Translations under genes and position numbers: made by a program
Source of the DNA: TH1177 sp036380115
Lineage (GTDB): Archaea > Thermoproteota > Nitrososphaeria > Nitrososphaerales > Nitrososphaeraceae
Length of the DNA stretch: 64,000 bases
Reading direction: 5' to 3'
Assembly: GCA_036380115.1 (NCBI GenBank)
Contig: DASVFI010000209.1
Location: 29,687 to 93,686, forward strand
Part shown: positions 24,589 to 32,948 of the stretch, in pieces
Numbering within the stretch: the stretch's first letter is position 1
How the letters are laid out: every line of letters starts with the position of its first letter
The notes under the pieces: model-generated
What the model was told of the DNA's origin: nothing
Database searches by the model: none
What the model saw: only the letters and a program-made list of their open reading frames with translations

Positions 24589-25710
24589 TTGTATAATAGT
24601 TTAAGTTGTATTGTTTCGAAATCGGAAATTGGAGATATTTTAAATAATGTATTAGAAGGAGAGAGACTTAATCTTCATAATTGTAAGGAATTGTTAAAGT
24701 CTGATGATGTATACACAATTGGCTTGGTTGCTAATACTCTTAGAAAAACTCTTTTTGGTAATACAGCCACTTTTATAAATAATATTATTTTGAATTATAC
24801 GAATGTTTGTGTAACCTACTGTAAATTCTGTGCTTTTTATCGACCACCAGGCCATGCAGAATCGTATACACATAATATCAAAGACATGCTAAACAGAATC
24901 ACATTGTCAAAAGAAATGTTTGGAATCACGCAAATCCTTTTTCAAGGTGGGCATAATCCAAATTTATCTATTGAATATTATGAAGAAATTTTTAAGGAAA
25001 TAAAAAAATTTTATCCTTCAATTGCCATTCATGGTCTTTCTGCTTCTGAAATTGATATGATATCTAAAGTCGAAAGAAGTAGTACTAAAGAGGTTTTATC
25101 TAGACTAAAAGACGCAGGATTAAATTCATTACCGGGAGCAGGAGCCGAAATTCTTGATGACAAGGTAAAATCAGTAATCAGTCCACTTAAGATAAAAAGT
25201 AATCAATGGTTAAACATTATGAAGGAAGCACATGAGCTTGGAATCAAGTCTTCAGCAACAATGATGTATGGAACTGTGGAAACTGATGATGAGATCGCAC
25301 AACATATAATGAAAATATCTGATTTGCAAGAAAAAACTAATGGTTTTATAGCTTTTATTCCTTGGGGATTTGAACCTAATAAGACTCAAATGCAAACAGA
25401 AGGGATTGCTAAGTATTCTTCTGGAGGATTAAGATTACTAAAAATGATCGCAATCTCGAGAATAATGTTTTATGGACTAATCTCTCATATTCAATCATCT
25501 TGGCTTACAAATGGAATTGGAATGGCACAATTGGCTCTTTATTTTGGTGCTGATGATTTTGGTGGAACGTTGATAGGTGAAGAAGTAGTAAGCGCAACTG
25601 GAGCGCGTTCAACTGAACTTACCTCTACTAATATTATTGAATCTATCAAACAAGCAGGATTTTCTGCTGCAGAGCGGGATAATTTTTATAATGTAATAAA
25701 AAATTTCTAA
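24589..25710 (+). CDS. mqnC: Cyclic dehypoxanthinyl futalosine synthase, radical SAM
   Basis: A 373-residue radical SAM enzyme paralogous to MqnE. Cluster cysteines C74, C78 and C81 lie in NVCVTYCKFCAFYRPP; QGGHNPNLSIEYYE and LNSLPGAGAEILDD mark MqnC. It cyclises dehypoxanthine futalosine using a 5'-deoxyadenosyl radical. The start is TTG (MYNSLS). The C-terminus AGFSAAERDNFYNVI is complete. With mqnD and mqnE it forms a divergent cluster, so the shared 105-bp space holds both promoters. Confidence 0.88.
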   Translation: MYNSLSCIVSKSEIGDILNNVLEGERLNLHNCKELLKSDDVYTIGLVANTLRKTLFGNTATFINNIILNYTNVCVTYCKFCAFYRPPGHAESYTHNIKDMLNRITLSKEMFGITQILFQGGHNPNLSIEYYEEIFKEIKKFYPSIAIHGLSASEIDMISKVERSSTKEVLSRLKDAGLNSLPGAGAEILDDKVKSVISPLKIKSNQWLNIMKEAHELGIKSSATMMYGTVETDDEIAQHIMKISDLQEKTNGFIAFIPWGFEPNKTQMQTEGIAKYSSGGLRLLKMIAISRIMFYGLISHIQSSWLTNGIGMAQLALYFGADDFGGTLIGEEVVSATGARSTELTSTNIIESIKQAGFSAAERDNFYNVIKNF

Positions 25711-25851
25711 TTATCATAATTTAGAAAGTATTATAAATACATTAATGTAATATTCAACTAGTTATTAATAACATAGAACTATTTTTTAGGAAATACTCCA
25801 TAGTAATTACAAGTACGTTTAAATGTCCTCTTTAGCAAATTGATTCTTTAT

Positions 25852-27246
25852 ATGCCTGTTGGTATTGATGATATGGCAATTTATGTTCCAAAGTTATACA
25901 TCGATTCAAAAGATTTTGCAATAGCTAGAGGAATAGATCCTCATAAACTAGAAAATGGGATAGGAATACACAAAATGGCCATGGTTGATACTAATCAGGA
26001 TCCTGCTTGTATGGCAGCGAATGCTTGTTTAAAATTAATGCAAAAAAATGATCTTAAACCCCTAGATATTGGTAGAATGTATGTTGCAACTGAATCAGCA
26101 TTAGATGAATCAAAAGCTATGAATTCTTTTGTCATTGGAATGCTTGAGCAGATTTACGGTGAGGGATCCTTTGAGCATGCTGGTGGAATAGAATGTAAGT
26201 TTGCCTGCGTGAGTGGTTCCTATGCATTATATGATAATGCTAATTGGATTAGAGCAGAAGAAAATAACGACAGAGCTGCGATTGTTATTGTAAGTGATAT
26301 TGCAAAATATGATTTAGGATCAGCTGGAGAATATACACAAGGAGCCGGTGCAATAGCTATGTTAGTAAAAGAAAATCCTAGATTAGTCGCTTTTGACCCT
26401 AAAGTTACTTCTACAATAATTAAGAATGAATATGATTTTTACAGACCTTTAGGAAGGGAAACTCCTCTAGTTAATGGAAGTTATTCTAATTATTTATATC
26501 TAATTCAAGTCAAAAAAGCATTTGATAGTTACCGAGAAAAAGCAATTAAAAATGGATTAATTCAATTAAAAGAAGATGAATCAATAACAGATAAAATTGA
26601 TTACATTAGTGTACATTTACCTTATCGAAAAATGGGAGAAAAAGCATTAGCCTATCTTCTACGACATGAATGGAGATATTTACCAAGATGGAAACAAATA
26701 ATAGAAGAAGTAGGAATGGATGAACCTACTCCAAAAGATCCTAGAGGAACAATTGAATCTATACTAGCTGATAAGGATTTTATGAAAGAAGATGAAAAGT
26801 TCAGAAAAGCATTTATACGTACTTCTATTTTCAAAAAAGTTTTTGAACAAAAAATGGCTAGCTCTCTTGAAGCTTCATCTATAATAGGAAATCTTTATAC
26901 TGCATCCATGTATATGGGATTAAGAAGTCTATTAGAATTCGAATATAAGAAAAACATTGACTTAGAAAATAAAAGAATAGGATTTGGATCGTATGGAAGC
27001 GGAAGTAGTGCCATGGTTTTTAGTGGTGTTGTACAATCTACATATAAAGAAGTTGTTAAAAATATGGATTTAGAAAAGGAAATAGGCGAACGTTCTAAAT
27101 TGGCTATGAAGGAATATATCAGTCTTCATTCAAATGAAAGAAAAATTAATGAACCAATATCAAATTCTAAAAAGGAATTTGTTTTAGTAAAAATTGGTGG
27201 CAATACTGCAGAAAAGGCAGGATTAAGAGAATATGTTTTTTCGTAA
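25852..27246 (+). CDS. Hydroxymethylglutaryl-CoA synthase
   Basis: 464 residues from the ATG at 25852; a TTG at 25840 would add four. It condenses acetyl-CoA with acetoacetyl-CoA to HMG-CoA, the first committed step of the mevalonate route to archaeal lipids and quinone side chains. Thiolase-fold residues are visible: Glu81 in ATESALDESK, the nucleophile Cys119 in CKFACVSGSYAL, and His in VHLPYRKM. It is longer than the usual archaeal form (about 350 residues) and nearer to the eukaryotic/bacterial length; the insertions (EEVGMDEPTPKDPRG) fit that form. Convergent with a CopD-like gene. Confidence 0.9.
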   Translation: MPVGIDDMAIYVPKLYIDSKDFAIARGIDPHKLENGIGIHKMAMVDTNQDPACMAANACLKLMQKNDLKPLDIGRMYVATESALDESKAMNSFVIGMLEQIYGEGSFEHAGGIECKFACVSGSYALYDNANWIRAEENNDRAAIVIVSDIAKYDLGSAGEYTQGAGAIAMLVKENPRLVAFDPKVTSTIIKNEYDFYRPLGRETPLVNGSYSNYLYLIQVKKAFDSYREKAIKNGLIQLKEDESITDKIDYISVHLPYRKMGEKALAYLLRHEWRYLPRWKQIIEEVGMDEPTPKDPRGTIESILADKDFMKEDEKFRKAFIRTSIFKKVFEQKMASSLEASSIIGNLYTASMYMGLRSLLEFEYKKNIDLENKRIGFGSYGSGSSAMVFSGVVQSTYKEVVKNMDLEKEIGERSKLAMKEYISLHSNERKINEPISNSKKEFVLVKIGGNTAEKAGLREYVFS

Positions 27247-27268
27247 CTAAATTTTTTATTAGTTAATA

Positions 27269-27769
27269 TTATCTAAATTCTATACCTGCATCCAAAAAAG
27301 CTGCAAGTAACAAGATTATTATGGAGAGAACTACAGTTAGTCTTCCATAGTTAATAATTTTTGAGCGGATTATGTAAATATATCCCAATTCTCTATTTTC
27401 AATAATTTTTGCTTCTGTATCTTTTCCAAAGCTTTTGATATGAATTATATAACTTGCAAAAGTAATAATTACTAATACAATTTTAATCAACAACAAAATT
27501 CCATAATCTGTTTCAATAAAACTATGTGGATATTCAAAAAAAAATCTTGAGTTATATAGTCCTGTTAACATCAAAATAATAAATGAAGGAAATGCAATGT
27601 TGTTAAATCTCCTACCAATTTTTATCATAATTATAATTCTTTCTTCCATTGAATTTCCAATATGCTTTAACATGGGAGCAAGAATTATTCCAATAAAAAT
27701 TGATCCACCAACCCAAATACTTGCAGATAATAGGTGAATCCATATAATAAAACCATCAATTATATTCAT
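27269..27769 (-). CDS. CopD-like integral membrane protein
   Basis: A 166-residue protein with four membrane helices. The start IIWIHLLSASIWVGGSIFIG resembles the CopD/DUF4149 domain with His in helix 1; further helices are FPSFIILMLTGLYNSRFF, IVLVIITFASYIIHI and LTVVLSIIILLLAAFL. CopD-domain proteins have been linked to copper import or haem-binding. For an organism with copper enzymes such as AMO a copper role is attractive but unproven. Convergent with HMG-CoA synthase. Confidence 0.65.
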   Translation of the reverse strand: MNIIDGFIIWIHLLSASIWVGGSIFIGIILAPMLKHIGNSMEERIIIMIKIGRRFNNIAFPSFIILMLTGLYNSRFFFEYPHSFIETDYGILLLIKIVLVIITFASYIIHIKSFGKDTEAKIIENRELGYIYIIRSKIINYGRLTVVLSIIILLLAAFLDAGIEFR

Positions 27770-27886
27770 AGTTCGTCAGTGTTAGTCTAAAGTATACAAA
27801 TCACTTTAATGTATCTTTTACAGTGCTATATGGCAATTATAATTAAGAAACATTTTAATTCTTTTTTGAAACTTTATCTGTAATAC

Positions 27887-28402
27887 ATGTTCCTTAGTAA
27901 AAGAAGAATTGTACTTTTTGGAGTAATAGGTGTTTTAGTAATTACGATTATTTTCCTTCCTAGAATTCAATATTTTATTAATGCTCCTGATGTGAATGCA
28001 ATTGATTTTAAACTGTCGTCTGTTGATATTACTAATCTTTCAAATAATACTAATAATATTGAACTACTCTTACGTTTTGATGTTTCGAATCCATCTGAAA
28101 AAACTGCAACGACCTCAAAAGTTGAATATGATCTTTTTGGAGATAATGAATTCTTAGGTCATGGCGTTTTATCTTATGAAGATATTCCTTTAAATGGTAG
28201 ACCACAATTTTCTCCAGGACAAACCACTACTTTAAAATCTCCAATTGTTCTTCAACCATCTGATACAAATATTGATATAATTGAAAAACTAATAAACAAT
28301 CAATCAGATTCAATAAATGATATACGATGGAATGTTAATGGATCAAGTCAGATAGAATCAGCATTTGTTATTGTTCAAAAAGACTTCAATGATGTTCTCT
28401 AA
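27887..28402 (+). CDS. Membrane-anchored LEA14/WHy-domain protein
   Basis: A 171-residue protein. An N-terminal membrane helix (IVLFGVIGVLVITIIFLP) is followed by a beta-sandwich of the LEA14 type: FKLSSVDITNLSNNTNNIEL, LRFDVSNPSEKTATTSKVEY, then FSPGQTTTLKSPIVLQ. LEA14-like domains are thought to protect proteins during desiccation or bind ligands. The protein at 36929-37759 has the same domain in a longer setting, and both carry the short VSNP/VYNPN motif. Start codon is ATG with a TATA-like ACTTTATCTG upstream. Confidence 0.65.
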   Translation: MFLSKRRIVLFGVIGVLVITIIFLPRIQYFINAPDVNAIDFKLSSVDITNLSNNTNNIELLLRFDVSNPSEKTATTSKVEYDLFGDNEFLGHGVLSYEDIPLNGRPQFSPGQTTTLKSPIVLQPSDTNIDIIEKLINNQSDSINDIRWNVNGSSQIESAFVIVQKDFNDVL

Positions 28403-28449
28403 TTTCAAAGAATAAAATAAATGAAGTTTTTTGTATATTCTGTTAATTT

Positions 28450-28890
28450 CTATAGCGAATTTGATAGTCCTCTTTTTTTTGTATCAAGAATAACCCATTG
28501 TTCAATCCAGTTACATTTTGCCGGACTATATTGGCTTGTTTCATCCTCTGTAGAACATAAATGTTGAAAAGTACAACTAAAACACGGAGCTCCTTCTACA
28601 CTATTAATCTCAATGGGTCTCCTTTCTGCTTTTAATTGAGGTATTTTTTTAACTATCAATTTGTATGTCCATCTTCCTTTGTATAATATTCTTTCTCTAG
28701 AAATAAGAGATTGTTTTTCAAGATTTCCAACTAATCTTGATCCGTCCCTACTATCTATAGAGAACGATTTACAAAGTTCTGTTTGAAATATTCCTGTTTC
28801 TCCACTATCTACTATTGCTTGGAATACTTGTTCTGTTAATTCACTTTTATTTTTTGCAGGCAATTTTGGTATATTTTCATTTGAAGACAA
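28450..28890 (-). CDS. TFE beta / RPC34-like winged-helix protein with Fe-S site
   Basis: A 146-residue protein. Residues about 15-85 form a winged helix (ELTEQVFQAIVDSGETGIFQ, ELCKSFSIDSRDGSRLVGNL). The C-terminal part carries CFSCTFQHLC and then a Cys in SPAKCNWIEQW, four cysteines suited to the cubane Fe-S cluster known in TFE beta of Sulfolobus, itself orthologous to Pol III subunit RPC39/RPC34. It would pair with TFE alpha, encoded at 58.7 kb. TFE helps open promoters. Assignment rests on domain order plus cysteine pattern. Confidence 0.75.
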   Translation of the reverse strand: MSSNENIPKLPAKNKSELTEQVFQAIVDSGETGIFQTELCKSFSIDSRDGSRLVGNLEKQSLISRERILYKGRWTYKLIVKKIPQLKAERRPIEINSVEGAPCFSCTFQHLCSTEDETSQYSPAKCNWIEQWVILDTKKRGLSNSL

Positions 28891-29342
28891 AAGATATTCT
28901 TTTTAAGTATATTTGATATAAAAATCTAATGTATTGCGTGTGAATATCTCATATTGTATAGTCAGTTAATTTGTTTCATATCTAATAAATGAATAGTAAT
29001 TTTATTTTGAAAATTCAAAAAAAATATCTAATAACTTTTTAATTTGGAATAAATTCCAAAATATCATGAATGACAAATATTGTTTATTATAGTTTTTCAT
29101 ATCTTTCGATTGCAAAATCAAAATTAGCTTTTTATGTACCATTTTCTTTAATAACTTTCATTTTTATTGAAGATTTTTTGTTTTTCATGATCAATAAAAT
29201 AGGAATCTCATTCAAATATAATTATGTAGTCCACTGTAGGAGCAAATTATAAATAGATAAGACTGTGACAGTAGATTCGACGAAGATTTGCTTGGAATTC
29301 TTTAACTGGTAATGAAATATTCTATTCTAAACTATTTAATAC

Positions 29343-29484
29343 AGGAGATAATTTATTGGTAAAAGAAAAGAACAAGCAATAGCCTCTATCTAAATATCAT
29401 CCAGATGATGTAGAAGGCTATGGCTATGTTGTGGATATATTTGTCTGTATTTGGTTATTTTGTATATTCAAATTGCTAATTATG
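29343..29484 (+). repeat. Degenerate repeat, copy A
   Basis: About 142 bp. It aligns with 35091-35231 with few gaps: both begin AGGAGATAATTTATTGGTAAA, then share AGAAGGCTATGG, ATGTTGTG, ATTTGTCTGTA and a TGTATATTCA end. In one frame both encode HPD(D/N)(V/A)EGYG(Y/H)VV(D/N)(I/V)FVC, so this is a decayed protein-coding relic. Flanking similarity extends further (see copy B). Confidence 0.75.
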
Positions 29485-29631
29485 GTTCTGTAAAGTCCCT
29501 GTTGGCTTTCTACCTGTAAAAAAGTCTGATATTTCTCTAACATAATTCGGTAATCTTGTTAATCAAAATTTTTATCCATTCAGGTTTTATTATTAATTGC
29601 TACTCTGCTACTCTATTGTCACTCGCTCTGT

Positions 29632-29656
29632 GGGTGTTATTGTAGCCTCTAACACC
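29632..29656 (+). repeat. Hairpin element, copy 1
   Basis: GGTGTTA at 29633-29639 pairs with TAACACC at 29650-29656. The same sequence with small changes lies reversed at 32438-32464: both carry TTATTGTAG followed by a short GCC block. Confidence 0.7.
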
Positions 29657-30081
29657 TACTTTTCAACACAATTTAAAACATCTTTAGAATCAACCGAACC
29701 AAAATTAATATAAGTCATTATTTGTAGTTGTCATAGTCTAATTAATATAGTATGTGACATCGTTTTTTACTATAACTGACTGTGACAAACAGACTATGAA
29801 AACTTATGATTACACTTCATTTCTTATTATTATAAAAAGTAGATACGATATTATATAAATTGAGACAAATGCTACTAGAATTAGAGTATTAGTGAAGAAT
29901 CTATCTAGAAAGACCAAAAATGAGTGAATCCATTATCATACCAGTTTCAATGATAAGAATGACAACAATGGTTTTGCTCATAACATATTTTCTATAATAA
30001 TATTCAGAATTTAAATGAAAAAAATTGATAAGAATAAACCTTTCTCAGTATGGAAAGATTATCCTTCTTTTTTATTTGTTA

Positions 30082-30189
30082 TTAATTGCTCTTTCTGCCG
30101 CCACCGCTAGATGCTTTTCCATCTTCACGTGCGACACGTTCACTTGTCTTTTCATCTGCAGAGGCTAATCCTCTATTGTCATTACTCAT
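30082..30189 (-). CDS. KGG/Con-10-like stress peptide
   Basis: A 35-residue frame encoding MSNDNRGLASADEKTSERVA then REDGKASSGGGRKSN. The RGLASADEKT..RVAREDGKA run corresponds to the repeated motif of small stress-induced KGG/Con-10 proteins (RGFASMDPEKQREIASKGG), which accumulate under starvation or desiccation in bacteria, fungi and archaea. One repeat is present. It is hydrophilic and probably disordered. The match is good for the motif, but such a short frame needs expression support. Confidence 0.6.
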   Translation of the reverse strand: MSNDNRGLASADEKTSERVAREDGKASSGGGRKSN

Positions 30190-30313
30190 TGTGCAAAGTA
30201 TAGTTATTATTACTTAGAGACAATTTTTTATTGTCGTAAACTTCTTTTTTTATCATCAATTGCAACGAAGAACCAATGATAATAATAGAAATGGAAAATA
30301 TAGTAAAAGACAT

Positions 30314-30535
30314 TCAATTGTTAACAATAATAGAAGAATCAGAAAAAGATGAAGAAGATATTGTTGTTATAGTTGGAATATACTCTACAATAACTTTAGC
30401 AGGATATGTATTAATTTCGAATTTTACCATTACCAATTCTTGTAATTCTGGACCTGCATAAAACTCATTCAACTGTTTTTCTACATCTTCTAAGTTATTA
30501 GAATAGAATATTTTGATACGGTTCTTTATTGCCAA
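30314..30535 (-). CDS. Cse60-like small protein
   Basis: A 73-residue protein: NRIKIFYSNNLEDVEKQLNE, then FYAGPELQELVMVKFEINTY and AKVIVEYI. The pattern resembles Cse60/DUF2758 proteins (KVKIFY..DLEKLE..VN.FL..I...DI.Y), small sigma-F-dependent proteins in Bacillus of unknown function. An overlapping plus-strand frame covers nearly the same span, but this strand shows regular alpha/beta alternation. The C-terminal 15 residues (TTISSSSFSDSSIIVNN) are low complexity. Confidence 0.5.
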   Translation of the reverse strand: MAIKNRIKIFYSNNLEDVEKQLNEFYAGPELQELVMVKFEINTYPAKVIVEYIPTITTISSSSFSDSSIIVNN

Positions 30536-30800
30536 TACATACTCTATGTATATCTACGAACTTCATGTATTTTTAAATTTTAATCTCAATCTTCTATCTC
30601 TTTTTTACCATTGAAATTTACATATTGAAAGATATATGGAGATAATGAGCGCTTATCAAAATAAAGTTCATCATATCTTCTCTTTTCCTAACCTAATGGA
30701 TTAGTAATAGTTCTTGTTGTTGCTATTCAATTCTTTCTATTATTATTATCTGCAATGCTAAACCGGTTTTACTATATTTCTTTTTATTTACTTCTTATTA
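30536..30800. other. Short intergenic region between Cse60-like gene and 5S rRNA
   Basis: 265 bp without an evident gene. AT-rich; the 3' side borders the structured RNA. Confidence 0.4.
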
Positions 30801-30918
30801 CCTTCTGCAGGTAAGAGGCTTTTTTCGGCCAGCCCCGTATTTGGCCTTTCCTCTATACCATTAATAGTGACTCGGGGAACGGGACCGAAACCCGGTTCAC
30901 CATTTATGCCGCAGAAGG
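30801..30918 (-). rRNA. rrf: 5S ribosomal RNA (probable)
   Basis: A GC-rich island in very AT-rich DNA. On the minus strand it is 118 nt and folds as 5S: helix I CCUUCUGC/GCAGAAGG (extended by a few outer pairs), helix II AAUGGUGA/UCACUAUU, helix III UCGG/CCGA enclosing a UCCCGUUCC loop, and a helix IV-V arm GGUA-UAGAGG/CCUCU-UACC tipped by a GGCCA/UGGCC hairpin. Separate 5S genes away from 16S-23S are common in thaumarchaea. A TATA box lies at the right distance upstream on the same strand. I identify it by fold, length and promoter, not by database search; ends are approximate. Confidence 0.75.
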
Positions 30919-30940
30919 CAATAGTTATTGGAACTTTTTT

Positions 30941-30950
30941 CTATATAAAA
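30941..30950 (-). promoter_or_regulatory. TATA box of the 5S rRNA gene
   Basis: TTTTATATAG on the minus strand, centred about 27 bp upstream of the predicted 5S 5' end (30918). This is the canonical archaeal spacing and supports minus-strand transcription. Confidence 0.6.
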
Positions 30951-31074
30951 CAATACCTTCACGAAGTATAGCATACTGAATAATAAACATCATTTTCATT
31001 TTTCGTTATTTTAATTGCAAAATTTTATTTATTCACTATGGCATTATAACTACCATAACTAGTTCTCATTTTAT

Positions 31075-31227
31075 ATGCCCATAGAATTAGTACTATCAGG
31101 AATTATAGAAAATGCATTCAATATAGATTATAAAATAATGTTTGCAGTTATTTTCATAACAGCAATAATTACACTATTAATTGTATTAGTAATAAAATGG
31201 CTTGGAAATAAGGGTTTAGGTCATTAA
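31075..31227 (+). CDS. Small single-helix membrane protein
   Basis: A 50-residue protein: MPIELVLSGIIENAFNIDYK and IMFAVIFITAIITLLIVLVI as the membrane helix, ending KWLGNKGLGH. The helix is long and hydrophobic and the tail basic, predicting an inside C-terminus. Located 50 bp upstream of the DUF421-like gene and probably in one transcript with it. Function unknown. Confidence 0.5.
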   Translation: MPIELVLSGIIENAFNIDYKIMFAVIFITAIITLLIVLVIKWLGNKGLGH

Positions 31228-31277
31228 GTAGCATTGAACTAATAATATTAGAAGTAAGAAATGCAGTTAATGAACCC

Positions 31278-31508
31278 ATGTTGAATCCAACGGATCTCTC
31301 TATACCCCAAGATTTTGCAGTTATCATTATAGCAATAGCAATATTCAAACTGTATGATTATTTAACTACAAGATACAAGAAATTTAGCAAAATAATAGTA
31401 TCAAAACCCATTTTGTTAGTAGAAGATGGGAATATTTTACATGAAACAATGTTTAAGGCTAGAATTTCAAGAGATGAATTTGAATCCTATTTGATTAAGT
31501 GGTACTGA
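31278..31508 (+). CDS. Short DUF421/YetF-like protein
   Basis: A 76-residue protein. Residues about 12-28 form a membrane helix (FAVIIIAIAIFKLYDYL), followed by KKFSKIIVSKPILLVEDGNI and the helix MFKARISRDEFESYLI. This is the pattern of the YetF/DUF421 family: membrane segment, 'G/SKP..L(V/I)..G' strand, then an 'ARI(S/T)RDEL' helix. Full members have three helices and about 230 residues, so this is a minimal or truncated form. Upstream neighbour is another short membrane protein. Confidence 0.55.
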   Translation: MLNPTDLSIPQDFAVIIIAIAIFKLYDYLTTRYKKFSKIIVSKPILLVEDGNILHETMFKARISRDEFESYLIKWY

Positions 31509-31607
31509 ATTAGAGACAAAAAATACTGTCAAGTCGTCAATATACGCTATTATTAATACATGTTAATGGTAATAAATACTACTATATACTCTTAGTTATA
31601 TACTATC

Positions 31608-32174
31608 ATGAATACTAATAAATATATGTCATCTAAAAGACACGATAAAAAAGAAGAAAATTCAAATGAAACCCAGGCAACAACAACAGAACAACAATTT
31701 CAAAAAGAACAACAACAAGCAGTTAATAAAGCATTAGATGAAACTAGAGATAACATCAAGAAAACAACTAATGAAGCAAGAAAAGAAATTCCACGTTATA
31801 CCCAAATCGTCAATGATTATCAGGAAAATACCATCCAATCTATTAGAGAAATCACAGATAATTATGTAGAATCACAAAAAGATATTCTAGCTAATTCTTT
31901 ACAAATGTGGTCTAATTGGACTGTATCTCCCAGACAACTGGCTGAAAACTATGGAAAAATAGTCAGTAGCTTTGCAGATAATGCAGTAGCAGCAACTAGA
32001 GTAATAAACAATACTTTATTTGCAAATCTAGATTATGTCAATACATCTGTTCAGCATACAAAAGAGAATGTAAAAGAACTATCAAAAATAGGGGCTAATA
32101 CTGTAAAAACATTCCAGCAAGTTACTAGTGATAACATTAGCAAAACAACAACAAGTTCTTCTTCTAATGATTAA
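31608..32174 (+). CDS. Phasin-like coiled-coil protein
   Basis: A 188-residue soluble helical protein, with an ATG at 31608 or an internal one at 31626 (MSSKRHDKK). The N-terminal 35 residues are polar and Gln-rich (TQATTTEQQFQKEQQQAVNK); the remainder is a helix-rich core, NYVESQKDILANSLQMWSNW and SFADNAVAATRVINNTLFAN, then a Ser/Thr tail. The pattern of amphipathic helices resembles phasins, the coat proteins of polyhydroxyalkanoate granules, and Nitrososphaera species encode PHA synthase. No phaC or phaE is in the window, so the role is inference. Confidence 0.5.
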   Translation: MNTNKYMSSKRHDKKEENSNETQATTTEQQFQKEQQQAVNKALDETRDNIKKTTNEARKEIPRYTQIVNDYQENTIQSIREITDNYVESQKDILANSLQMWSNWTVSPRQLAENYGKIVSSFADNAVAATRVINNTLFANLDYVNTSVQHTKENVKELSKIGANTVKTFQQVTSDNISKTTTSSSSND

Positions 32175-32235
32175 TTACAGTATAAAGAGAGAACCAACAA
32201 CAAGTAGATATATAGAATAATATTGTCTCAAGGTA

Positions 32236-32427
32236 ATGATGATGTTATCGGCTCTGGCTAAAAAAAGCTCAATTAAAAATGCATTAAAATGGATATTTAG
32301 TAGTTTCAGCATATTTTTTATTGCAATTTTATTTTTCATGTTAGTTCATGACTCTCTAACAGGTGCATCTTCACAAACAGCAGAATATTGTGCAAAGTAT
32401 GGTTTTTTAGCATCGCCTGATTGTTGA
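32236..32427 (+). CDS. Small membrane protein
   Basis: A 63-residue protein: basic N-terminus (LAKKSSIKNALKWI), one membrane helix (FSSFSIFFIAILFFMLVHDSL), then a short external tail with two cysteines (AEYCAKYGFLASPDC). The paired cysteines could form a disulfide or hold a metal. No family recognised. 62 bp after the phasin-like gene on the same strand; the stop is followed within 11 bp by a hairpin element. Confidence 0.5.
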   Translation: MMMLSALAKKSSIKNALKWIFSSFSIFFIAILFFMLVHDSLTGASSQTAEYCAKYGFLASPDC

Positions 32428-32437
32428 TAAAATAAAT

Positions 32438-32464
32438 GGGTGTCAGGGCTCTACAATAACACCC
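32438..32464 (-). repeat. Hairpin element, copy 2 (reverse of copy 1)
   Basis: On the minus strand GGGTGTTATTGTAG starts the element and TGACACCC closes it; GGGTGTTA pairs with TGACACCC with one G-U. It shares 22 or more of 25 bases with 29632-29656. A third hairpin (32532-32556) uses the same GTGTTA/TAACAC ends. Confidence 0.7.
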
Positions 32465-32531
32465 GTACTCCAAGGTATAGAGTTGTAGCAAATCTTGTAA
32501 AAACAGTTAGAATGAGAGGTTTGATTTTTGA

Positions 32532-32556
32532 GTGTTAAAGGTTATTTCTTTAACAC
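32532..32556 (+). repeat. Perfect 9-bp hairpin
   Basis: GTGTTAAAG pairs with CTTTAACAC around a 7-nt loop (GTTATTT). It shares the GTGTTA...TAACAC framework with the two other hairpins. It may be an RNA structure or a mobile-element end. Confidence 0.65.
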
Positions 32557-32948
32557 CCGGAAAGATGACGACACTCGAGATTCACTGATTGGTGTAATAT
32601 ACCACGAGAAAGTAGAAAAAAAGAATATTTATTTTAGAATGGTCTTTTCAGTTAAGAATTTATTGTTCAACGGTATAATAAAAAAACTAAGCTAAATTTG
32701 TTTCGATATTATTACAATTAACAGGTCAAAAAAAAATTGCATATTAGAACCATTTACGATTGAATAGTTAAAATAGTAATGTTAGATATTAAAACACCTA
32801 ATTAATTATTATAATTTTAAAAGAGAATCGTTGTAATTATTTATTAGATGTAGATGAATTTTAAATAAGTGGTTTCAAGATTATCCAAAAAAGCCTATGT
32901 AAATATGAAAAATATTATTTTTATACAACACATGAAATAAAGCAGTTA

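Larger units (their letters stand above)
28891..30081. other. Gene-free interval with a decayed repeat copy
   Basis: About 1.2 kb. It holds copy A of the repeat at 29343-29484, a motif pair around 29737-29811 (TTGTCATAGTCTAA and CAGACTATGA), the hairpin at 29632-29656, and a stretch 29901-29930 matching 35428-35457. A 60-codon frame near 29070 (MTNIVYYSFSYLS) is unconvincing. This is degenerate accessory DNA. Confidence 0.55.
32428..32948. other. Intergenic interval with two hairpins
   Basis: About 520 bp with no frame. Notable content is the hairpin element at 32438-32464, a second hairpin at 32532-32556 and otherwise AT-rich sequence. Confidence 0.55.

Noticed and set aside
29070..29252. 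60-codon plus-strand frame MTNIVYYSFSYLS...
   Set aside because: Phe/Ile/Tyr-rich with no clear membrane topology; typical of chance frames in AT-rich DNA.
30276..30461. Plus-strand frame opposite the Cse60-like gene
   Set aside because: Its sequence is mostly low-complexity (ESEKDEEDIVVIVGIY) while the minus strand shows regular alpha/beta alternation and a family-like pattern.
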